The translations under genes were made by a program, and so were the position numbers. DNA of 64,000 nucleotides from Larkinella humicola (GTDB taxonomy: Bacteria; Bacteroidota; Bacteroidia; Cytophagales; Spirosomataceae): the NCBI RefSeq assembly GCF_008727875.1, contig NZ_VTWS01000001.1, positions 992,001 to 1,056,000 on the forward strand. Direction: 5' to 3'. The notes beneath the pieces were generated by a model. That model was given only the letters and a program-made list of their open reading frames with translations, did not search any database and was not told the origin of the DNA. Position 1 is the stretch's first letter. Each line of letters begins with the position of its first letter. Positions 15,498 to 24,810 of this stretch are shown here, piece after piece.

Positions 15498-17690
15498 ATG
15501 CAAGTCAATAAAAAACGTATACTGATTATTTCAGGCTGGGTGCTGCTGGGATTTTTTGTCCTGGGTGCCATTGGAGCCGGTATTATCTACACCAAACGGG
15601 AAGCTCTGCTGAAAGAAGGGCTCGCCAGAGGCATTCGGAAAGCGAAGCGGGACTATAACCTGACGGTTACCATTGGGAAAGCTCAATTTACGGGCCTGTC
15701 AACCGTAGCTTTTTCCAATATTACTGTCGTTCCGGAGTCGCGCGATAGCCTGTTGCGGGTTGGCAAAACGGAGGTTGGGGTCAGCATTTGGCCCCTGTTG
15801 TTCGGTCGCGTGGCGGTTTCATCACTCACCCTGCAAAATGGCCTCGCCCACATCGTTCGGCGGGACAGCACCTCCAACATCGACTTCCTCCTCAAATCAC
15901 AGAAAAAGGATTCGACGGCTTCGGCCCGTGATACCGAAACCAGCAGCCGACGGGTCGATCTGGCAGATGTGGCCGAAAATCTGGTCGATAACCTGCTGGC
16001 CAAGATTCCGGAAAATATGGACATTCAGAATCTGGAACTCCGGCTGACCGACGACGACCGTCAACTGAGCTTTCTGACAGAAACGGCCACCATTGACGAC
16101 GAAGAACTGACATCGACCATTCGGATCAACGGCAACGAGTCGGTCTGGCACCTGATGGGCACAATAGCGGCCTCAGATCAGGAGGCCAACGTGGCCCTCT
16201 TTGCCGATGGAAAACCGCTCGAATTACCGTATCTGGAACAACGCTTCAAGTTGAAATTACAGGCCGATACGCTGCGGGCCGAACTCCGCGATGTCGCCAG
16301 TTCCGGCGGTGAGTTCAAGATTGAAGGCGCTGGAGCCGTCCGAAATCTGCGCATCAATCACCCGGCCGTGGCACTGGGCGACGTGGTGGTGGAACGGGCT
16401 GCCATGGACGCCAATCTGTTTTTTGGGGAGAACTACATCGGCATCGACAGTTCCTCCACCATTTACCTCGGAAAAGCCAAAGCCCGACCGTTTATCAAAT
16501 ACACGGTTTCGCCCGTCAAAATCTACGACGTTCAAATCCATACCGATCCGCTCGACGCTCAGGACCTGTTCGATGCCTTTCCGCAAGGCCTGTTTGAATC
16601 GCTGGAAGGCATGAAAGTTGCCGGTAAACTGAAGTATGACGCGGTGCTTCACCTCGATAGTTCCCTCCCCGATTCGGTGCAGTTCAACTCCAGCCTCACG
16701 CCGGATCAGTTCAAGATTCTGCAATTTGGGAAGGAAGATTTTAGTCGGGTCAACAAACCGTTTGAACACGAGGTCTACGAAAAAGACAAGCTGGTACGCA
16801 AGTTCATCGTTGGCCCCGCCAACCCGGATTTTACGCCCCTCAACGCCATTTCGCCCAACCTGCGCAATGCCATTCTGACGGCGGAGGATTACAACTTCTT
16901 CACCCACAACGGTTTCAACGAAAAGGCATTCCGGGTGTCGCTGGCGACCAACTTCAAAACCAAAAAGTTCAAACGCGGAGCCAGTACTATCTCGATGCAA
17001 TTTGTGAAGAATGCGTTTTTGAATCGAAACAAAACACTTTCCCGGAAAGCCGAAGAAATTTTGATCGTGTGGCTCATTGAAAACCAGCGCATTATCAGCA
17101 AAGAACGGATGTATGAGATTTACCTCAACTTCATCGAATGGGGTCGAAACATCTACGGAATCGGAGAGGCTTCCCGGTATTATTTTGCCAAAAGCCCGTC
17201 TAATCTCGACATTGGTGAAAGCATTCTTTTATCATACGTCGTTCCTTCGCCGAAAGCGACCCTGAGCCGGTTTTATCCGGATGGATCCGTCAGAACCTAT
17301 TTGCGGGGTTATTTCAGGCTGATTGGCCGGATCATGGCTTCGCGGGGATTAACACCCTATGACACAACGGCGTATGGGTTCTACGGTGTGCGACTGCGGG
17401 AAGGATTGCGGCAGGAAGTGGCGCCGGTCGATTCCATCGAAATCGACTCATTGATGATGCCGGAAGAAGAAACGGATGAAGCCACCAACGGCATCAATGA
17501 TTTTTTTCGGCGGGTTTTAGGACGCGACCGGGCCGAACCGGAAGTGGTCTCACCCGAGCAGGAGCCCGCCAAAGGTGCCGCCATTCAAACGGATTCGGTG
17601 CCCAAATCACGGCGGCAATTGCGCAAGGAACGGCGGGAGCAACGTCGGAAGGAAAAGGAAGAACAGGAAAACAACCCACCGACTCAATGA
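15498..17690 (+). CDS. AsmA-like protein fused to a peptidoglycan transglycosylase (GT51) domain
   Basis: A 730-residue protein with an N-terminal membrane helix (ILIISGWVLLGFFVLGAIGAGIIY). A beta-rich AsmA/DUF748-like region follows (for example LTVTIGKAQFTGLSTVAF and VGVSIWPLLFGRVAVSSLTL). A glycosyltransferase 51 domain spans about residues 420-620. The catalytic glutamate is Glu463 in AEDYNFFTHNGF, and RGASTISMQFVKN, LNFIEWGRNIYGIGEASRYYF and SYVVPSP are the other GT51 motifs. There is no transpeptidase domain. The C-terminus is a highly charged tail. It probably polymerises glycan strands from lipid II at the inner membrane, like a monofunctional MtgA, with the AsmA part in the periplasm. 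Confidence 0.8.
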   Translation: MQVNKKRILIISGWVLLGFFVLGAIGAGIIYTKREALLKEGLARGIRKAKRDYNLTVTIGKAQFTGLSTVAFSNITVVPESRDSLLRVGKTEVGVSIWPLLFGRVAVSSLTLQNGLAHIVRRDSTSNIDFLLKSQKKDSTASARDTETSSRRVDLADVAENLVDNLLAKIPENMDIQNLELRLTDDDRQLSFLTETATIDDEELTSTIRINGNESVWHLMGTIAASDQEANVALFADGKPLELPYLEQRFKLKLQADTLRAELRDVASSGGEFKIEGAGAVRNLRINHPAVALGDVVVERAAMDANLFFGENYIGIDSSSTIYLGKAKARPFIKYTVSPVKIYDVQIHTDPLDAQDLFDAFPQGLFESLEGMKVAGKLKYDAVLHLDSSLPDSVQFNSSLTPDQFKILQFGKEDFSRVNKPFEHEVYEKDKLVRKFIVGPANPDFTPLNAISPNLRNAILTAEDYNFFTHNGFNEKAFRVSLATNFKTKKFKRGASTISMQFVKNAFLNRNKTLSRKAEEILIVWLIENQRIISKERMYEIYLNFIEWGRNIYGIGEASRYYFAKSPSNLDIGESILLSYVVPSPKATLSRFYPDGSVRTYLRGYFRLIGRIMASRGLTPYDTTAYGFYGVRLREGLRQEVAPVDSIEIDSLMMPEEETDEATNGINDFFRRVLGRDRAEPEVVSPEQEPAKGAAIQTDSVPKSRRQLRKERREQRRKEKEEQENNPPTQ

Positions 17691-17710
17691 GTTGGGGGGG
17701 TGGCCCGGTT

Positions 17711-18385
17711 TCAGGACAGCAAGTCCGGGCGACGCAGTTTGGTTCGTTCCAGGGCTTTCTCAAACCGCCACTCGTTGATCTTCGCTTCATGGCCTGAAAG
17801 CAGGATGTCGGGCACCGTATGCCCTTCGAATTCGGCCGGACGGGTATAAACGGGAGGAGCCAGCAAATCATCCTGAAAAGAATCCGTCAGGGCTGAGGTT
17901 TCGTCGTTCAGAACGCCGGGCAACAAGCGGATGATGGCGTCGGAAATGACCGCAGCAGGGAGTTCGCCCCCGGACAACACATAATCACCCACGCTGATTT
18001 CCTTGGTAATGAACAGTTCCCGAACGCGCTCATCGACGCCTTTGTAATGGCCACACAAAATGATCAGGTTCCGGGTCAACGAAAGCCGGTTGGCCGTTCG
18101 TTGCTCAAACCGCTCGCCGTCGGGCGTTACATAGATCACTTCATCGTAGGAACGTTCGCTTTGGAGGGCACGAATGCAGCGGGCAATCGGTTCGATGGAC
18201 ATTACCATTCCGGCTCCGCCCCCAAACGCATAATCGTCGACCCGCCGGTGTTTGTCGAGCGTATAATCACGCAGGTCGTGCACTGCCACTTCCACAAAAC
18301 CGCCCTGCTGGGCGCGTTGCAAAATGGAATGCGCAAAGAAACTGTCCAGCAAGCGGGGCAGACAGGTTAAAATATCAATCCTCAT
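17711..18385 (-). CDS. trmD: tRNA (guanine-N1)-methyltransferase TrmD
   Basis: The 224-residue protein starts [17 protein letters not shown] and carries the SPOUT knot motifs [19 protein letters not shown] and [11 protein letters not shown] that bind S-adenosylmethionine. It methylates G37 of tRNAs reading CUN, CCN and CGG codons, preventing frameshifts. ATG 18385 is chosen; a longer frame would add a non-conserved, partly rimM-derived N-terminus. The start overlaps the end of rimM by 11 bases, so the two are translationally coupled in the rpsP-rimM-trmD cluster. Confidence 0.95.
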   Translation of the reverse strand: MRIDILTCLPRLLDSFFAHSILQRAQQGGFVEVAVHDLRDYTLDKHRRVDDYAFGGGAGMVMSIEPIARCIRALQSERSYDEVIYVTPDGERFEQRTANRLSLTRNLIILCGHYKGVDERVRELFITKEISVGDYVLSGGELPAAVISDAIIRLLPGVLNDETSALTDSFQDDLLAPPVYTRPAEFEGHTVPDILLSGHEAKINEWRFEKALERTKLRRPDLLS

Positions 18386-18977
18386 CAAGCAATTCCTCTT
18401 CGTCGTCTTCGTTGGTTTTCTTCCCGATTTTGGCGGATGGTTCTTCGAGGTAAATATCGACCAGGCCATCCGGCAGTCGGACATGCAGGATTTTGTGCAC
18501 TTTATCCGCCGAGGGGGTCAGTTCGTCGTTCACCGGAATCAGAACTTCCTTACCCTGGTAATCCATCGAAATCAAATTCTGGGGGGCTACATTGTATACG
18601 GTACGAACCGTTCCAAGATCGCCCAGTTTTTCATCCCGAACCAGAAACCCGACAATTTCGTGAAAATAAAACTGCCCTTCATCCAGTTCGTCCAGGTTGT
18701 CGAGGGGTAAAAACAAGTCACAGTTCACTAGCTTCTGTGCTTCCTCAATCGTTTCCACGCTTTCCAGAGCCACAATGCCGCGGTTGCGGTTCACCGAAAT
18801 CGACTCGATGAAATAGGGAACCAGATCGCCTTTCACTTCGATCAGAACCGAATCCATTTCGGCGTAGAGTTCCGGCATATCGACATCGAGAAAGAATACC
18901 AGTTCGCCCCGTACTCCGTGCGTTTTCGTTATTTTTCCTAATTGAAAACAATCGTCTTTGGTCACGACTTCTAACAT
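18375..18977 (-). CDS. rimM: 16S rRNA processing protein RimM
   Basis: The 200-residue product begins [25 protein letters not shown], the RimM N-terminal barrel. A PRC-barrel domain follows, with the linker [11 protein letters not shown] and [15 protein letters not shown]. RimM binds ribosomal protein S19 and helps mature the 30S head. The C-terminus carries an acidic tail ([11 protein letters not shown]) that overlaps the start of trmD. ATG 18977 is chosen over an upstream in-frame ATG at 19058 because the conserved family start lies here. It lies 111 bases after rpsP. Confidence 0.93.
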   Translation of the reverse strand: MLEVVTKDDCFQLGKITKTHGVRGELVFFLDVDMPELYAEMDSVLIEVKGDLVPYFIESISVNRNRGIVALESVETIEEAQKLVNCDLFLPLDNLDELDEGQFYFHEIVGFLVRDEKLGDLGTVRTVYNVAPQNLISMDYQGKEVLIPVNDELTPSADKVHKILHVRLPDGLVDIYLEEPSAKIGKKTNEDDEEELLDED

Positions 18978-19088
18978 TTTGCATCCCGCCGATGATTCGG
19001 GATAGGTCTGTATAAAACAACAACTGACAGAATTCCATTTCAAGAAACAGACTTCCATCAGTTGTCAACTCAAATTTCTTACGAAATA

Positions 19089-19856
19089 CTAAGCTTTTGC
19101 TTCACCCTCATCAGCGGGTTTTTCTTCGGCGGCTGGTGCTTCAGCAACCGGTGCATCGGCGGGAGCTTCAGTAGCAGGGGCTTCTTCAGCGGCTGGTGCT
19201 TCAGCAACAGGTGCTTCTTCAGCAGCAGGGGCTTCGGCAACCGGAGCGGCTTCGGCAATGGGCTCAGCAGCAGGTGCTTCTACCGGAGCGGCTTCGGCAA
19301 CGGGCTCAGCAGCAGGGGCTTCAACGGCAGCTTCCGCAACAGGTGCTTCCACTTCCGCTTCTTCAACCACTTCCGGAGCCTCAACCGCGGGCTCTTCAAC
19401 CACGTTTTTCTTGGCGATCGCCAGCGCACGTGCTTCGTTTACCTTTTTCTCAGCTTCCAGACGAGCCTGCTTGGCATCGGCTTTCAGTTGAGATTTGGTG
19501 TCGGCACTGCCTTGTTTCCGGCCTTCTTTACCTTGTTTCCAGTCTTCAAACTTGGAATCGGCCTGTTCCTGCGAGATGGCGCCTTTGAGTACACCGACTT
19601 GCAGGTGTTTTTTCAACATAACGCCTTCGTGTGACAATATTGAACGGGCGGTATCGGTCGGTTGAGCCCCTTTCATCAGCCAATCTACGGCACGATCACT
19701 TTTCAGGACCACGGTAGATGGATCGGTGTTCGGGTTATACGAACCGATTTTTTCAATAAAGCTACCATCACGTGGTGCTCTGGCATCGGCTATAACGATG
19801 TCGTAGATAGCCAGTTTTTTGCGTCCCCGACGCGATAAACGGATTTTAACTGCCAT
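19089..19856 (-). CDS. rpsP: 30S ribosomal protein S16 with long Ala/Pro/Glu-rich tail
   Basis: Residues 1-80 are ordinary S16 ([40 protein letters not shown]). S16 is an early 30S assembly protein. The protein is 255 residues long, about three times a normal S16. A charged helix-forming segment (about 80-150, [20 protein letters not shown]) is followed by about 100 residues of low-complexity [12 protein letters not shown] repeats. Extended S16 tails are known in Bacteroidota; this one is long. The start at 19856 is set by the conserved [11 protein letters not shown]. The -7 box TACCTTTG lies at 19929-19936. First gene of the rpsP-rimM-trmD cluster; rplS is not in the window. Confidence 0.95.
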   Translation of the reverse strand: MAVKIRLSRRGRKKLAIYDIVIADARAPRDGSFIEKIGSYNPNTDPSTVVLKSDRAVDWLMKGAQPTDTARSILSHEGVMLKKHLQVGVLKGAISQEQADSKFEDWKQGKEGRKQGSADTKSQLKADAKQARLEAEKKVNEARALAIAKKNVVEEPAVEAPEVVEEAEVEAPVAEAAVEAPAAEPVAEAAPVEAPAAEPIAEAAPVAEAPAAEEAPVAEAPAAEEAPATEAPADAPVAEAPAAEEKPADEGEAKA

Positions 19857-19928
19857 TTTATTGGTTTGTTTTTGGAGGGATACGGTTGGTTCACAAAAGT
19901 GAGGCCGTCCTTCAATAGAATTAGGGTG

Positions 19929-19936
19929 CAAAGGTA
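19929..19936 (-). promoter_or_regulatory. -7 element for the rpsP-rimM-trmD cluster
   Basis: Minus-strand TACCTTTG is a full match to TAnnTTTG, 73 bases before the rpsP start. No TTG box is seen at the expected distance. The 66-base leader downstream could hold regulation, but I see no clear structure in it. Confidence 0.5.
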
Positions 19937-19973
19937 CTATTTTTTTTCTTGAAACAGAGGGGCGAAGTCAGAA

Positions 19974-20070
19974 AATGATAAATGTAAAATGATGGACGTT
20001 AAATGTAAAAGTAGGGTGGAACGTTTAGAACACTTTTACATTTAACATCCATCATTTTACATTTATCATT
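19974..20070. repeat. 39-bp AT-rich inverted repeat, one mismatch
   Basis: Arms 19974-20012 and 20032-20070 are reverse complements except for one position, with a 19-base loop. The arms are composed of repeated AAATGTAAAATGATGGA-like words. It sits between the rpsP promoter and the OmpA terminator. It is AT-rich and belongs to a different word set from the GTTATTCAATATT palindromes. Confidence 0.85.
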
Positions 20071-20084
20071 ACCTACAAAACAAC

Positions 20085-20110
20085 AAAACCCCGACGAACG
20101 CCGGGGTTTT
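20085..20110 (-). terminator. Intrinsic terminator of the OmpA-family gene
   Basis: AAAACCCCG (20085-20093) and CGGGGTTTT (20102-20110) form a 9-bp hairpin with an 8-base loop. Read on the minus strand it follows the OmpA stop by 20 bases and is trailed by a T-rich stretch (TTGTTGTTTTG), as expected for an intrinsic terminator. Confidence 0.75.
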
Positions 20111-20130
20111 GCATACAGGGTTGTCTGTTA

Positions 20131-21678
20131 TTATCTCGGTTCTCTTGAGTCGAACCGTTGCCCGGACTGGTACGGAGACCGGAGCATGTTCATCGGAACA
20201 ATTTTGATTTCGACCCGACGGTTTCGCTGGAGGTTATCCCCGGACGTATTCGGCGCAATCGGTCGATACTCACCGTAATACTCGACCGTCACCCGACTCG
20301 GGTCTGTTAAACCGGCGCGGGTCAGATAGCGTTTGGCGGCATCCACCCGACGCTTCGAGAGTTGAATGTTGTAACCGTAGGAAGCCCGGTAATCGGCGTG
20401 TCCTACGAGAATGATGCCGCAGTTGGTTTTCAGGTTCAACAGTTCAACTACCTTCTTCATGATGTCCTGCGAAGCCGGCCGAATCGTGGCTTTGTCGGTA
20501 TCGAATTCGATATTACTGAACAACGCTTCGCATTCCGGAGCAAATTTGCCGCGCAGGATCGAGCTGATGATGCTGTCCAGGTTCATGGCAACACCGGCAC
20601 CGGAAACGATACTACCGGCTGGCGTAGCGGGTTCTTTGTCAAAAAGGTCAGCAACACCGTCATTGTCCGTGTCCGTATACAAACGAGGATCGACGGGTTT
20701 AGGCATGTTGGCTTTGGCAATCGAATCAGCGTCGTTCATGGTTGGGTTGTAAGGCTCTTTCAGCAGATCTTTTGGATCAGCCCAACGCAGGTGGTAGCGA
20801 CCTTTCGCGGGGTCATATACGCCATCTTTTCCAACCCGAACGGCGTCTTTACCAATCTTGTAGGTCAGCGACAGGCCCAGCCCAGCCCACTTGTCCAAAC
20901 CGGAATCACCCCGTCTCCAGCCGTATACATTCGCGGCTTTCGAGTTGTCAACACCGCCAACGGTCATATCCAGTTTCTCGGTATTGACCATATACAGCGT
21001 GGCATCGATCCCAAGGTCCAGACGCGACGTCAGTTCATAATGCAGGGCCGACCCCAGTGGGAAAACAAATTCACGGGTGTAAACAGAGCCGTTGCTTTCC
21101 CATTTTCCCTGGGTAACCGAGCTGTAGTCGCGCCGGTCGTTGCTATACCGAATCATCTGGCCCGTCGTCAGGTCATACACGCGGGTATCGAACCACATCA
21201 AACCAGCCCCGGCGTGCAGATCCCACTTCCAGCGTTTCAGCTTCCGGGTTCCAAACAGGAGTGATTTCATGTTGACATTGGCGTTCAGCGTTCCCTGCAG
21301 GAAGTTGGAACGGAACGAGGCATTATAGAGTGCCTGTTTCGAGCCGCGCAACGAGCCGATGTGAAAATCGGCGGATGCTCCAAAAAGGTGGCTAAGCTGT
21401 TTGTTGATCGATACGCCAAGCGCACCGGTCGTTTTGGTGTTGGGCCCTTTTTGGGGGAATCCTTTGTAAAAACCGTAATTATCCAGGTCGCCAAAGAAAC
21501 GGGTGAGCGCGGGTGTGACGGTCACTGACCAGGTATTCATTTTGTAGTCGCCTTCGTAGGATCGATTACGGTTCGATGTTCCGGCCGAGGAACGGGTGGT
21601 GGTGTCAGTTTGGGCATACCCGACAGCCTGCGTCAGTAACAGAAGCGTCAGAGAAGCGAAAATGGAAATTTTCTTCAT
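20131..21678 (-). CDS. OmpA-family outer membrane protein with TSP3-type calcium motif
   Basis: A 515-residue protein: signal peptide (MKKISIFASLTLLLLTQAVGYAQ), a long beta-rich N-terminal barrel region (about 40-290), a DTDNDGVADLFDKEP thrombospondin-3-type calcium-binding repeat near 330, and a C-terminal OmpA domain. The OmpA part shows SNIEFDTDKATIRP, VGHADYRASYGYNIQLSKRR and the final NRRVEIKIVP, the residues that grip peptidoglycan. It should tie the outer membrane to the cell wall. It is transcribed alone, ends at a good terminator, and begins about 100 bases after the RNase P RNA on the same strand. Confidence 0.88.
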   Translation of the reverse strand: MKKISIFASLTLLLLTQAVGYAQTDTTTRSSAGTSNRNRSYEGDYKMNTWSVTVTPALTRFFGDLDNYGFYKGFPQKGPNTKTTGALGVSINKQLSHLFGASADFHIGSLRGSKQALYNASFRSNFLQGTLNANVNMKSLLFGTRKLKRWKWDLHAGAGLMWFDTRVYDLTTGQMIRYSNDRRDYSSVTQGKWESNGSVYTREFVFPLGSALHYELTSRLDLGIDATLYMVNTEKLDMTVGGVDNSKAANVYGWRRGDSGLDKWAGLGLSLTYKIGKDAVRVGKDGVYDPAKGRYHLRWADPKDLLKEPYNPTMNDADSIAKANMPKPVDPRLYTDTDNDGVADLFDKEPATPAGSIVSGAGVAMNLDSIISSILRGKFAPECEALFSNIEFDTDKATIRPASQDIMKKVVELLNLKTNCGIILVGHADYRASYGYNIQLSKRRVDAAKRYLTRAGLTDPSRVTVEYYGEYRPIAPNTSGDNLQRNRRVEIKIVPMNMLRSPYQSGQRFDSREPR

Positions 21679-21776
21679 GAGAACTCAGGTTTAATTCATA
21701 AGCCTTTAACGTAGAACAATCGCTCGGCAAGCCGGCGCTACGGCGGACCGTTTAAAAACTACTCTTTTCATTCGTC

Positions 21777-22252
21777 GGCAACTTTCCGCGAAGTAAATCT
21801 ATAAGCCGGATTCTGTCTCCAATCAGATTGCCGAAACAACCCTGTTCGGGTTCTTATCATTTATCTCGATTCCGGATCACTCCGAAACTCCATCGATCTA
21901 CCCGCATCAGCATCATTTCGACCGGGGTCGAAACTACGGGAACGAGTCGCCCCCCTTCTGATGCCTATTTGATCTTTCAGCCCATAAGGTTTACCCTGCC
22001 CCGGCTGTCACCAGCCGGGCGGTGGGCTCTTACCCCACCTTTTCACCCTTACCGTCGCTCCGTTTAGAAACTAAACACAGCACCGGCGGTTCGTTTTCTG
22101 TGGCACTTTCTGTCAAATGGCCGTCAGCGCGAGCGCCTTCCACCACCTGCCTTCCCGTTAGGAAGTATGGTACTCTATGCTGTCCGGACTTTCCTCCCCG
22201 GTTCGGTAAACCGTTCCGGAGCGATAAGACAATTTACCTCGCGTTGGTTGCC
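21777..22252 (-). ncRNA. rnpB: RNase P RNA (bacterial type A)
   Basis: Minus-strand landmarks of RNase P RNA are present in order. The 5' conserved GAGGAAAGTCCGGACAGCAT comes first, then GACAGAAAGTGCCACAGAAA, and near the 3' end ACAGAATCCGGCTTATAGAT. The ends are set by the P1 helix. The segment at 22242-22232 pairs with 21788-21798 (11 bp with one G-U), and an outer six-pair helix GGCAAC/GTTGCC joins 22252-22247 with 21777-21782. The RNA is the catalytic subunit that removes the 5' leader from tRNA precursors. A TAGATTTG -7 box lies just upstream at 22268-22275. Confidence 0.93.
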
Positions 22253-22267
22253 ATTCCGTGATTACCG

Positions 22268-22275
22268 CAAATCTA
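22268..22275 (-). promoter_or_regulatory. -7 element for rnpB
   Basis: Minus-strand TAGATTTG matches TAnnTTTG exactly, and transcription would start near 22260, eight bases before the outer P1 helix of RNase P RNA. There is no TTG, but a T-rich segment lies at the -33 distance. Confidence 0.55.
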
Positions 22276-22365
22276 TAAATACTTAGGTTCTTTAAAAACC
22301 TGGTATCGAAAAACTGCAAATTTTTCGAGCCTATTGCCAAAAAAGATGCATCAATCCGGGTTTAA

Positions 22366-23766
22366 CTATAATCCTTCGACCTTCAAACTGATTCGACCGG
22401 ACGCATATACGACCGCCAGCATCGACTCCTGTGTCAAGTAAACCTGATCCGGCGATACTTGTTCGAGCTTCCCGTTGATAATAACTCCCTTTGTGATTTG
22501 ATTGTTCGTTAATCGGGCCTGAAGCGACTTTCTGGCTTCATCAATCTGGCTGCCGACCGGAATCGTCAGTTGTTTTTCCAACGTGCGTGCAAAGCTACCC
22601 TGTAATAACCAACTCGCCGTTTTATACAGAATATTTTTTGTGTCCAGGTCATAATGCAGGTCCCTCAACGAGATCGTCCGGGTCTGCTGGTCATAAAAAG
22701 GTTGTCCCCGCAGGTAAATAGCACCGTTGATGCTGCCTTCCAGCGTGGCCTTGATGATCAAATTGTTGTTTTGTCCGTACAACTCGATGCCCCGGATCGT
22801 AATCTTGTAACGTCCGTCGCGAAATTCGTAGGACTGCCCCACAAATTCGTCCGAAACCACCTTCGCTGCTTCGGCGTAGGTCGCTTCGCTGAGCAAACCG
22901 ATGCGAAATTGATCGGGGATTTCTTTTGAGACGATTAATTCCGGAATGGTAACGGCCGGTCGGACGTCGGGTTTGGCTCCGGTCTGGGTTAAGGTAAAGC
23001 CTTCAATGCCAATCGTCGACCGGATGGCTCCTTTTTCGAACCGAAAGGGGGTGATCAGAATGCGTTTGGGTACTACCAGCAACCAGGTGCGGTATTTTTC
23101 GGAAACCAGGTAGGGCTGGCGGATGGTGTTCCAGGCCGTGAGCACCGGTGTCCGCAGATCGATTTGCTTGTGGATCTGTTCATCGAGGGCTTTGGTGATC
23201 TTGCCCAGATTTTTGTCGATGAGCCGTCCCACAATGCTGGTTACCGGAACGTCGAAACCCGCAATTTTTAAGGCCGGTTTTTTCACCCAGTCGTACCCCT
23301 GCGCGGTGGTCTGGGTGCTGGCGGTCCAGTCTTTGTCGATGGAAAACCGGGTAGCAAATTTGAGGTTCAGTTCGAATTCCGTTTCCTGGTATTTCGTGAA
23401 GCCCAGCACGGACATCCCGGCCTTCGCCCATATTTTCAGCGGAACCTGAAAGAAAAAGAGACTGTCCTGCGCTGTCACCTGAATGGGTTCCCGCTTCCAG
23501 ACTTTGGTCATAAACTGATCGTCATCGTTGTCAGTCAGGCTGTTGTCTTCATAAATCAGGCCGTTTACCTGACTGTTGATCTGACGCTCGACGTCGGTCA
23601 GCGCAATGGATACAGGAATATTTACAGTCGATAAAAACTTGTCGTTCTGTACCTCCATTTTGGTTACCGAATAGGCGGCTTTCGGCGCCTTCGGATTTGT
23701 CGTAGCGGTGTGTTTGCAAGCCTGTACTGCCAGAAAAACCAGCAATAGACTCAGGAATCGGGTCAA
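22366..23766 (-). CDS. DUF4403 family lipoprotein
   Basis: A lipoprotein of about 466 residues. I place the start at TTG 23766, which gives a compact signal (MTRFLSLLLVFLAVQAC) and a 16-base gap to the gene before it. The ATG at 23841 would add a charged N-terminus and overlap that gene by 59 bases. The mature part matches the DUF4403 family: long antiparallel beta sequence with repeated segments (VNIPVSIALTDVERQINSQV, LDEQIHKQIDLRTPVLTAW, GAIYLRGQPFYDQQTRTISL). The fold resembles lipid-binding BPI/SMP-like proteins, so an envelope lipid role is possible but unproven. Last gene of a four-gene minus-strand operon. Confidence 0.78.
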   Translation of the reverse strand: MTRFLSLLLVFLAVQACKHTATTNPKAPKAAYSVTKMEVQNDKFLSTVNIPVSIALTDVERQINSQVNGLIYEDNSLTDNDDDQFMTKVWKREPIQVTAQDSLFFFQVPLKIWAKAGMSVLGFTKYQETEFELNLKFATRFSIDKDWTASTQTTAQGYDWVKKPALKIAGFDVPVTSIVGRLIDKNLGKITKALDEQIHKQIDLRTPVLTAWNTIRQPYLVSEKYRTWLLVVPKRILITPFRFEKGAIRSTIGIEGFTLTQTGAKPDVRPAVTIPELIVSKEIPDQFRIGLLSEATYAEAAKVVSDEFVGQSYEFRDGRYKITIRGIELYGQNNNLIIKATLEGSINGAIYLRGQPFYDQQTRTISLRDLHYDLDTKNILYKTASWLLQGSFARTLEKQLTIPVGSQIDEARKSLQARLTNNQITKGVIINGKLEQVSPDQVYLTQESMLAVVYASGRISLKVEGL

Positions 23767-23782
23767 TGTAGTAAAAATAATT

Positions 23783-24796
23783 TTATTTAATCTTAACCTT
23801 GGTCGCACCGTAGCCAAATTTTTCCTTCTGAGCATCTTCAAAATAAGCTACGCCGGGGTATTTACCCAACCGCCGGTGGAGTTCATTTCGCAAAACACCG
23901 TTGCCAACCCCATGAATAAACGTAATGTCGTCCATGCCGCTGGCAATCGCTTTTTCCAGATTTTTCTCAAACTCCTGAATCTGAACGTCCAGCAACTCGG
24001 CATTGGTTCGGCTTCCAAATCCACTGGGCAGGAGTTTGTCAATGTGCAGGTCGATGATCGACGAGGGGCGCACCAGCCTAACCGGTTCCTTGGCCGACGA
24101 TTCCTTTTTTTCGGTATTTCCCATCAAACTTTCGCGCAGAGCCGTGGCATCCAGCGGTTTGCCAGCTTCCTTCACAACCGGTTTTTCCTCCTCCACATCT
24201 TCCACATCGAGTTGAAAAACATGACCGGTCTGATTCAACACCGGGATGGGGCCGGTGCTGGCCTGAAAAGTCTGTGTTCGACACTTGAGCCGCCGGATCA
24301 ACGGTTCTCGCAACGAAGCGGCACCACGCCGGTGCCAAAGAGCCTGAAACAAAAAAGTCGGCCAGTTTTCGAAAGTGGCCAGCGCATAGGGCTGGGCCAT
24401 TTTGAAAAAGGAGCGCGCTTTCAGTACTTCCGCATACAGGCCCGTGTAGCGGTTTTCGCGTTCTTCACCGATGGAAAATGGCAGATCCCAGTCCGTATTG
24501 TTCACCAGATAGGTAACGACTATTTTCAGGTTACCGGGACCGTTTTGCGGCACAAAAGCCAGGTAAATGCCTGCACTGCTGATAATTTCGGGTTTTGCTG
24601 ATTTTTGGGCTTCAATACCGGGAGCGGACTGAAACCGCGTGGATTCCAGCGCCGACACGACCACGATCTCCGACCGCAAAACCGGAATTCGAAAACCGTC
24701 TTCAATTTCAATTTCTACCTGATTGCCGGGCAGGAAGCGCGTAACGACCCCCTGTTCCTTCGCCCGCAACATGCGCACTTTGTCACCAATATTCAT
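23783..24796 (-). CDS. Smr-domain protein with DUF2027 N-terminus
   Basis: A 337-residue cytoplasmic protein. The start MNIGDKVRMLRAKEQGVVTRF with EIEIEDGFRIPVLRSEIVVV is a small beta-barrel like the one before the Smr domain in MutS2. The middle (about 90-190) is the DUF2027 beta domain. The C-terminal Smr domain begins at IIDLHIDKL and contains the nuclease-like FIHGVGNGVLRNELHRRL and a final FGYGATKVKIK. Smr domains cut DNA or RNA, so it may take part in ribosome rescue or DNA repair without the MutS ATPase. It begins 14 bases after the DUF2279 gene and is in the same operon. Confidence 0.85.
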   Translation of the reverse strand: MNIGDKVRMLRAKEQGVVTRFLPGNQVEIEIEDGFRIPVLRSEIVVVSALESTRFQSAPGIEAQKSAKPEIISSAGIYLAFVPQNGPGNLKIVVTYLVNNTDWDLPFSIGEERENRYTGLYAEVLKARSFFKMAQPYALATFENWPTFLFQALWHRRGAASLREPLIRRLKCRTQTFQASTGPIPVLNQTGHVFQLDVEDVEEEKPVVKEAGKPLDATALRESLMGNTEKKESSAKEPVRLVRPSSIIDLHIDKLLPSGFGSRTNAELLDVQIQEFEKNLEKAIASGMDDITFIHGVGNGVLRNELHRRLGKYPGVAYFEDAQKEKFGYGATKVKIK

Positions 24797-24810
24797 AGTT
24801 AATTACTCTA

